DNA from: Gammaproteobacteria bacterium
GTDB lineage: Bacteria > Pseudomonadota > Gammaproteobacteria > GCF-002020875
Assembly: GCA_018671205.1 (NCBI GenBank)
Contig: JABHIC010000129.1
Location: 1-10,310 of the forward strand
Direction: 5' to 3'
Length of the DNA stretch: 10,310 bases
Shown: piece after piece, positions 5,367 to 10,310 of the stretch
Layout: every line of letters starts with the position of its first letter
Position numbering within the stretch: position 1 is the first letter of the stretch
Made by a program: the position numbers and the translations under genes
The notes under the pieces: model-generated
The model's database searches: none
What the model was told of the DNA's origin: nothing
The model's input: only the letters and a program-made list of their open reading frames with translations

Positions 5367-6503
5367 TTATTGAGGCACCTCCTGATTGAGCAGAGCAGAC
5401 TCCAGTAGTGGCTCAGGACAGAATAGCAACTGCTGCTCACCGTCCACCATAGTAACCATACACTGCCTGCGTAACAGATGGTTCTGCTCCATAGTATAGC
5501 GGCCGGCGCGGCCAAAGTATGAGCCCTTTTCCGTCAGGCGCTTCCACGCCCCCTGACGCAGTAGCAGCATCAGATCAAAACCGACATTTTCGACCTGCCG
5601 CAGTAGATCATCCACATCAAATATTGCCTCTTCCCGCTCCATCAACGCCGGCTGCATCGGATAGAAGAGCGCCCCCAGATCTCTCTCCCCCACTACCGCA
5701 CCTACTGGTGCGGAGAGGGTATAGACCGGCTCCTCCCGATCAAAATAGTTCATTAACGGACGCACCATTTTCAGGCGCTCGTCATCCGCAACCAGCAACA
5801 GCACATCAAACTCACCTCTGCTCTCTGCAAGTACCCGCCGTAACGCCGGTCCAAGTTGAGAATAACGCTCACCGTAGTGGGCCAGCGCACGAATCACCCC
5901 CCCCTGCGTCTCCCACAACTCACGTATCTCATCCGCCACACTACGTCCATAATCACTATCCGGCAGCAGCAACAGCAGCTCATACTGCCCCTGATCCCAG
6001 CCATACTCCAATAGGGTGCGTATCTGTGAGCCACGAGCGACAGAGAAAGTAAACCATTGCGGGTGATCCGGGGCGGCAAGGTGGTCAAGGTTCCCCGGAT
6101 AAAACCAGCTCACCGAATCGGGGGGCAGGGTCAACACCTCCAGCTCAGCCAACTGCTGTTGGTGCTCCCGCAGGAGAGGGCCAATCAGCAGATCAGGCTC
6201 CATCTCCAGCGCCCGATCCCACTGATCAAGAAACTCAGCCCCCTCTTCCAACGTATTGACGGTCAACAACGTCACCTCACATGGTGCCTCAACCGTCTCG
6301 ATATCCCCCTCGACAAAACCGTCAAGAAGCGCGTCCCCCAGTGGATACTCATCGCTATTCAGCGGTAACAGCAGCACCACCGTAATCGACCGGTTTTCAT
6401 TAGCAAGATCCCCCGGCAGACAGGCTGCATGGAGTGTTTGAGGGAGGAGAACAGAAGAGAACAGGAGCGTAAGTAGTCGCCCCGGAAAACGACTACCCCT
6501 CAC
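5367..6503 (-). CDS. LpoA C-terminal-like periplasmic protein (LppC/YraM family, type I periplasmic-binding fold)
   Basis: The role is unknown. In E. coli LpoA, the related domain belongs to an outer-membrane lipoprotein that activates the peptidoglycan synthase PBP1A. These 378 residues begin with a signal peptide (RLLTLLFSSVLLPQTLHA, probable cut after A26 or A27). A binding-protein-like fold follows: VVLLLPLNSDEYPLGDALLDGF (42-63 region), DLLIGPLL (104-111), FTFSVARGSQIRTLLEYGW (second-lobe entry) and LLLLLPDSDYGRSVADEI. These segments resemble the LppC domain. The residues before C28 (LHAAC) do not make a normal lipobox, so it is probably soluble. The LpoA N-terminal TPR-like region is absent. 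Four cysteines (28, 75, 348, 362) could form disulfides. The GTG start at 6503 directly follows the fliS TAG and has AAGGGG upstream, so translation is probably coupled to fliS. An extracellular-sugar or amino-acid binding protein is an alternative reading. Confidence 0.72.
   Translation of the reverse strand: MRGSRFPGRLLTLLFSSVLLPQTLHAACLPGDLANENRSITVVLLLPLNSDEYPLGDALLDGFVEGDIETVEAPCEVTLLTVNTLEEGAEFLDQWDRALEMEPDLLIGPLLREHQQQLAELEVLTLPPDSVSWFYPGNLDHLAAPDHPQWFTFSVARGSQIRTLLEYGWDQGQYELLLLLPDSDYGRSVADEIRELWETQGGVIRALAHYGERYSQLGPALRRVLAESRGEFDVLLLVADDERLKMVRPLMNYFDREEPVYTLSAPVGAVVGERDLGALFYPMQPALMEREEAIFDVDDLLRQVENVGFDLMLLLRQGAWKRLTEKGSYFGRAGRYTMEQNHLLRRQCMVTMVDGEQQLLFCPEPLLESALLNQEVPQ
5897..5904 (-). 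repeat. Run of eight G inside the LpoA-like gene
   Basis: Eight consecutive C on the plus strand, read as eight G in the gene, encode the Gly-Gly at about residues 201-202 (TQGGVI). It is one of three runs of exactly this length in the window; the others are in fleQ and fliS. A one-base slip would change the reading frame in the middle of the protein. Confidence 0.55.
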
Positions 6504-6908
6504 CTACTGCCCCTTTTTCAGCTGCTGGGGAATCTGATCCCACCCCTCTTTAATCGGACGAATCAGCTCAACACACTCCTCCAAAATCGCAACATCATTC
6601 TCTTTGTTGGCACTCATCAGGCGACGGATGATGTAGTCATAGAGCGCATCCAGCCGCTCCGCCAGCTCCCCCCCCTGCTCAAAATTGAGGGTAGAGCGCA
6701 GTGTAGCCACAATCGCAATGGTCTGGCTGATCGCCTCCCCCTTGAGAGCGATCTCCCCATTCTGCATCGCCCCTTTGGCCTTGTAGATATTGCTGATCAC
6801 ATTCTCAAACAACAGCTGCACCAGGCGGTGAGGGTCTGCCTCGGTGACCGAGGTGTGTATCCCCACATTCTGATACTGACTCAGCCCTCTGTTCCCCCTT
6901 CTGACCAT
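6504..6908 (-). CDS. fliS: FliS, flagellin export chaperone
   Basis: FliS binds the C-terminal helix of newly made flagellin in the cytoplasm, stops it polymerising early and delivers it to the export gate. The 134 residues show the family's features: SQYQNVGIHTSVTEADPHRL near the N-terminus (QYQ..V.T..PHRL), the helix LVQLLFENVISNIYKAKGAM, then GGELAERLDALYDYIIRRL (about 79-97) and IKEGWDQI near the end. Length is normal. GAGGAG lies 7 bases before the ATG. It starts 20 bp after the maf gene and its stop touches the start of the LpoA-like gene, so maf, fliS and the LpoA-like gene form one transcription unit. fliS usually follows fliD directly; here a glycosyltransferase gene is interposed. 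Confidence 0.96.
   Translation of the reverse strand: MVRRGNRGLSQYQNVGIHTSVTEADPHRLVQLLFENVISNIYKAKGAMQNGEIALKGEAISQTIAIVATLRSTLNFEQGGELAERLDALYDYIIRRLMSANKENDVAILEECVELIRPIKEGWDQIPQQLKKGQ
6668..6675 (-). repeat. Run of eight G inside fliS
   Basis: Eight consecutive C on the plus strand read as eight G in fliS and encode the Gly-Gly of the conserved GGELAERLDALYDY segment. Adding one G brings a TGA about ten codons later; losing one brings a TGA about 16 codons later. Both would remove the last third of the chaperone. Confidence 0.55.
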
Positions 6909-6928
6909 ATCTCTACTCCTCTCGCTGA

Positions 6929-9043
6929 CTAATAAGACAACTTAATCTCGACCTCTTCATCGGCGGCAATGTGGCCGACCAGCGTCCTCATATCCTCCAT
7001 AATCTCATCCCGATATTCTCGCAAAACATCCATTGCGACCACAAAGAGATCCGCAGCCGCCTGGTCATCATTCGAGTAGATGGCCTGAGAGAAGATATTC
7101 CCTGCCAGCTCCTGGACACCACCACTCAACAGAAAACCGGGATAGTAGTGAAGCACCCCGGTCCCGCCGCCAACTATTTTATGTTGCACCATCGCCCGAT
7201 CCATCAGGGTGACCACCATCAGCACCTGCTCTCGTGTCTGCGGCGTACTGGAGGCAAAGGAGAGTACCGCATCAAAATAGTCTCCCACCATCTGAAGCGC
7301 ACTTTCGCTCAGACGATCCACCATTGCCTGACTGTCATAATCCGCATTGAAACAGTCACCAATATCACTCATCACCCGCTGGCGATTGATCTTTCTTGAG
7401 AAGCTATGGATATCTTCCACCCGCACCGACTCGGTCCCCTTGATTAACGCACCATCCCCCACATTGATCCAGCGGATATCGGGATGACGGGAGATCTTGT
7501 CCTCAGTAACATGTAGCGACCAGGCAAAAAACTTGGTGGTCACCACATCCTCACCCAGCGCACCGGGAACCTCAATCTCACTCTCTACCGCATCCCCCAG
7601 ATCAAGGGTCTTATAGATTGATTTAGAGGCGTGCATAGAGGTTGCACTCTTCGGTGCACCATAATCCAGCCCAAACAGATAGACCTCCTCCGCCCCCAAT
7701 GCTGCCGCAATCGCTACGCCCGCATTGGTCACGGTGGGGTTCACGTTGGTGGTGACCGCATACTCCTCCCCCAGTAGAGCGGAGCCCGGATCATTATATT
7801 TCTGGAATACCAGCACATCCTTGTAGTAGTGGTCCACCATTGGTGAGATCACATTGAGCTTCATCAGGGTGATCTGCTTCAGCAGATCCGCATCAAACTC
7901 TTTCTCATAGTCGGTCAGATGCCAATCACGCTCCTGAAGAATCTGGTAGTCGGGAACAATCCCCTCCGTCAACAGGGTCGCAAAGGCACTACCACAGGAG
8001 AGAATGATCGCATTCTCACGGTTCTGCTTGATAAACTCGATCCCCCCGTCCAGCGAGGGGCCGTTACCCACCACAAACAGCCTCAGGAATCGCTCCACCC
8101 GCGCCCCACTGAACAGCGGGTGGTGACGCTTGATATTTCTTGCCGCAAAATAAAATCCGGCACGCTGATCCTCATACCATCCATTGGTCGCATTATTGAC
8201 CATCTCATGGTCCGCCCGCTGCTCCAGCTGAATCAGCCGCTTGATTCGCTCCTCTTTAGCAAAGTGGGCGTAACGCCCCTGCGCCAGCACCATATACCGG
8301 CAGACCTCGGCCTGGTACCCCTTATTCTGCTCAATCACATTTTCCGGAGAGTTCCCCAGATAGAGGTTGATATGGAATTTATTACTGGTGAACTGACGCT
8401 GCTTGATGGAGAAATATTTAAAGATCATCTCCCAGGAGATGGTGTAGAGCGAACTGTAGAAGAGGTCAATATGGGGCTCATAGATACTGATAAAGGTGAT
8501 GTTTTTCATCCGTATCAGCTCCTGAATATGGAGCCCCAGACCAATCCCGTAGACCCGCATATAGGGGATATAGTCGGAGATCAGCGCGGGAACAGCGCCG
8601 CCCACCTGCTCCGCGAGCTTGGCCGCGCCATAAGGGCCCCGCTCATAGAGCTTGCGACGCATATTTTTCTGAATCGGATCAATATTAACGGCATCATTCT
8701 CCTCAAAGTCGAGCGCTACCCCACCAATCGACATACCCATGCCAACATGTCCAATCCCGGAGCGGATCTCGTCAATCACCTCCCGCTCGGAATGGTACTC
8801 ATAGACCAGATTCTTCTCCTTCATATTGAAGATATTGGGAGAGCCATCCGGATTGAGGCAGAGTCGGTACTCCTGCGGCTGGTACCCCTCCATCGCCTGA
8901 AAGAGCCCCGGATGAAAGTCCCTGAAGAAGGCCATATTGGACTCAAACTGCTCATTTCTATAATGCTCTGAAAAAAGCTGAACCTCTACCCGTTCCGGCT
9001 TCTGCTCCTGACCACGCTCTTGCTCTGATTCTGACTCTGACAT
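6929..9043 (-). CDS. Maf-family flagellin glycosyltransferase (DUF115 / MAF_flag10)
   Basis: Maf (motility associated factor) proteins are thought to transfer pseudaminic, legionaminic or related nonulosonic acids onto Ser/Thr of flagellin in the cytoplasm before export. The protein has 704 residues. An acidic, Glu/Gln-rich N-terminus (about 1-22) precedes the Maf N-terminal domain (FESNMAFFRDFHPGLFQAM, with YHSEREVI) and the DUF115 core. The core has the signature FVVGNGPSLDGG (about 323-334), ILSCGSAFATLL, PDYQILQERDW and TVTNAGVAIAAALGAEEVYLFGLDYG (about 437-462). A C-terminal helical region follows. The ATG at 9043 is preferred over an adjoining TTG at 9046; GGAT lies 9 bases upstream. 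It is placed between fliD and fliS, so its substrate is very probably flagellin, though no flagellin or sugar-synthesis gene is in view. The family assignment is firm; the sugar is unknown. Confidence 0.9.
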   Translation of the reverse strand: MSESESEQERGQEQKPERVEVQLFSEHYRNEQFESNMAFFRDFHPGLFQAMEGYQPQEYRLCLNPDGSPNIFNMKEKNLVYEYHSEREVIDEIRSGIGHVGMGMSIGGVALDFEENDAVNIDPIQKNMRRKLYERGPYGAAKLAEQVGGAVPALISDYIPYMRVYGIGLGLHIQELIRMKNITFISIYEPHIDLFYSSLYTISWEMIFKYFSIKQRQFTSNKFHINLYLGNSPENVIEQNKGYQAEVCRYMVLAQGRYAHFAKEERIKRLIQLEQRADHEMVNNATNGWYEDQRAGFYFAARNIKRHHPLFSGARVERFLRLFVVGNGPSLDGGIEFIKQNRENAIILSCGSAFATLLTEGIVPDYQILQERDWHLTDYEKEFDADLLKQITLMKLNVISPMVDHYYKDVLVFQKYNDPGSALLGEEYAVTTNVNPTVTNAGVAIAAALGAEEVYLFGLDYGAPKSATSMHASKSIYKTLDLGDAVESEIEVPGALGEDVVTTKFFAWSLHVTEDKISRHPDIRWINVGDGALIKGTESVRVEDIHSFSRKINRQRVMSDIGDCFNADYDSQAMVDRLSESALQMVGDYFDAVLSFASSTPQTREQVLMVVTLMDRAMVQHKIVGGGTGVLHYYPGFLLSGGVQELAGNIFSQAIYSNDDQAAADLFVVAMDVLREYRDEIMEDMRTLVGHIAADEEVEIKLSY

Positions 9044-9083
9044 CAATTTTTATCCAAGGTTAAATTTATAGTAAACCATACAT

Positions 9084-9110
9084 AAAAAATGGGCTCAACG
9101 ATAGAGCCCA
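9084..9110 (-). terminator. Rho-independent terminator after fliD
   Basis: On the minus strand a perfect 7-bp stem TGGGCTC / GAGCCCA (9110-9104 and 9096-9090) with a 7-base loop (TATCGTT) is followed directly by six T (9089-9084). It begins about 30 bp after the fliD stop codon. It should end or reduce transcription from fliD before maf, leaving maf-fliS with read-through or with a promoter in the 37 AT-rich bases that follow, where I see no convincing one. Confidence 0.85.
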
Positions 9111-9139
9111 CTTCGGAAGGCCGCCAGGGAGAGAGGCCG

Positions 9140-10310
9140 CTATCCAGAGTTATAGGTAAATGGCAGACGGTTCACCAGACCATCCAGCAGCCCCTCCGAC
9201 TCCCCCAGACTGGCCAGAATACGCTCCATCGCAATAAACTGGGCCTGTAGCGCCAGGGTACGGCGGGTCATACGATCCTCCAGCTCGGTGCGATCCTGAC
9301 TGACATCCTCCAACTGGCTATTGATTCGATCCTCACGCTGATCAATCAGCCCCTGATCAGCCAGAAATGAGTCGATCAGATTAGAGAGCTCACCCGCAAA
9401 GCCCCTGGAGTAGGTCACTGTTGCACTGGTAACGTCTGGCGCAATTTTAAGACTCATTCCTGCCAAATCACTACCGAGCGGGGGCAGCAGGATATTTCCA
9501 GAACCAAACCCGGTTTCGCCATCAATCGTACCCGCCACATCCACCCCGTGGGTACCGTTAGCCACAGTAATTCCCAGGGATGCCATATTGGCACCCACCT
9601 CGGTAACGTCCACCACCGCAGAGCTTCCCCAGCTTCTTGAGGTAAAGGTGAAACGGTCATTGGTCGCATCGTAGCCCACATCCACCTTCGCACCCACGCC
9701 AGAGAGGGTGGTGTCGGTATTGATCAGACTCTCCAGCTCCGCCCTCAGCGCCTCTGTTGTGGTATAGGTATCACTCAGGGTGATGGTTCCACTGGTGGTT
9801 CCATCCACCGCAAGCTTAAAGGTGTAGCCACCGCCAGAGGTATCGAGTCCGGTGGCCGCTCCCGCAGTGAAATCCTCTGCTACCGGATCAAACTCGGTTG
9901 CGGTAATTGTCCCGCCGTTGATGCTCCCTTTCGTGGGCGAGGTTGTAATCACGACCGGAAAAGAGCCCGCCTTGGTGGTTGACTTATATTGTGCCACCTC
10001 GACACGGCTGTCTGTACTGCTGGTTGAGGGGCTAAAGAGGTCAGTCACTGCATCAAAATCATCCGTAAATGCCTGGGTAAAACGCCCCTCATTGATCTCC
10101 AGCTCCCCCTCCATGGTGGTCATCACCCCCACGGTAGAGAGTGCCGTATAGTTCCCGCTCAGGCCCGTGACCGACTGCCGTAAGGTAGACTGAACCTGCT
10201 GCATGATACTGCGCGCAGTCGGGTCGGAGGAGAGCCCTCCATCGGTACTGCCCTCTTCCGCAGCATCTGTCGCCGTGGTCAGATCTTTCATGGTATTGAA
10301 AAAGTCATTA
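9140..10310 (-). CDS. fliD: FliD, flagellar filament cap (C-terminal 389 residues; 5' end beyond the window)
   Basis: FliD forms the cap at the filament tip under which exported flagellin is inserted. The visible part opens in frame at base 10309 with NDFFNTMKDLT, the usual start of the FliD C-terminal region, so the ATG at 10291 is internal. A conserved stretch follows (SIMQQVQSTLRQSVTG, GVMTTMEGELEINEGRFTQA). Next come Thr/Ser/Gly-rich, beta-rich outer domains (about residues 85-245 of the visible part), then VDVAGTIDGETGFGSG with GMSLKI. The helical C-terminal end (LIDSFLADQGLIDQREDRIN, then MTRRTLALQAQFIAMERILA) is characteristic of FliD, where it docks on the filament. The gene ends with TAG at 9140 and a terminator follows. 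Its N-terminal coiled coil and promoter are outside the window. Confidence 0.95.
   Translation of the reverse strand, partial: NDFFNTMKDLTTATDAAEEGSTDGGLSSDPTARSIMQQVQSTLRQSVTGLSGNYTALSTVGVMTTMEGELEINEGRFTQAFTDDFDAVTDLFSPSTSSTDSRVEVAQYKSTTKAGSFPVVITTSPTKGSINGGTITATEFDPVAEDFTAGAATGLDTSGGGYTFKLAVDGTTSGTITLSDTYTTTEALRAELESLINTDTTLSGVGAKVDVGYDATNDRFTFTSRSWGSSAVVDVTEVGANMASLGITVANGTHGVDVAGTIDGETGFGSGNILLPPLGSDLAGMSLKIAPDVTSATVTYSRGFAGELSNLIDSFLADQGLIDQREDRINSQLEDVSQDRTELEDRMTRRTLALQAQFIAMERILASLGESEGLLDGLVNRLPFTYNSG

Noticed and set aside
6420..6503. LpoA-like protein as a lipoprotein
   Set aside because: The residues before the first cysteine are LHAA, with His at -3 where a lipobox has Leu, so a signal-peptidase I cut is more likely.
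7919..8971. Open frame of 350 codons on the plus strand opposite maf
   Set aside because: It lies wholly antisense to a well-recognised Maf gene and its translation shows no recognisable domain. It is a by-product of codon bias on the other strand.
9044..9046. TTG as the maf start codon
   Set aside because: An ATG follows immediately and is the better start; the difference is one residue.

Overview
The window is a piece of a flagellar and chemotaxis gene cluster from a gammaproteobacterium that probably has polar flagella. The main evidence is a FleQ/FlrA-type sigma-54 master activator followed by a FleS/FlrB-type sensor kinase, a CheV adaptor, a FlgM/FlgN pair behind a sigma-28-type promoter, and a periplasmic protein resembling the C-terminal domain of LpoA (LppC/YraM family), which is typical of gammaproteobacteria. 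Genus and species cannot be named from the sequence alone. Base composition looks moderately GC-rich and even throughout, with no insertion sequence, tRNA, rRNA, CRISPR array or sign of recent transfer.

Layout. Bases 1-2712 are on the minus strand: flgA, then fleQ 24 bp later, then the start of fleS, which overlaps the end of fleQ and runs off the left edge. A divergent regulatory region of about 290 bp (2713-3003) separates this from the plus-strand genes flgM, flgN and cheV. cheV meets a minus-strand cheY-like gene tail to tail across 48 bp that hold a small tandem repeat. cheY has its own sigma-70-like promoter. Upstream of cheY, still on the minus strand and in transcription order, come fliD (its 5' part lies beyond the right edge), a rho-independent terminator, a Maf-type flagellin glycosyltransferase gene, fliS, and a gene for an LpoA-like periplasmic protein whose GTG start directly follows the fliS stop codon.

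How the genes work together. FleQ and FleS sit high in the transcription cascade. FlgM holds back sigma-28 until the hook is finished. FlgN and FliS are export chaperones for hook-associated proteins and flagellin, FliD caps the filament, FlgA helps build the P ring, and Maf probably adds a nonulosonic acid to flagellin. CheV and CheY pass chemoreceptor signals to the motor.

Most notable points. (1) This FleQ appears to have lost all three c-di-GMP-contact motifs known from Pseudomonas aeruginosa FleQ while keeping its ATPase and sigma-54 motifs. (2) An uncharacterised LpoA-like periplasmic protein is translationally coupled to fliS. (3) Uninterrupted runs of eight G occur in fleQ, fliS and the LpoA-like gene; in fleQ and fliS a one-base slip would truncate the protein.
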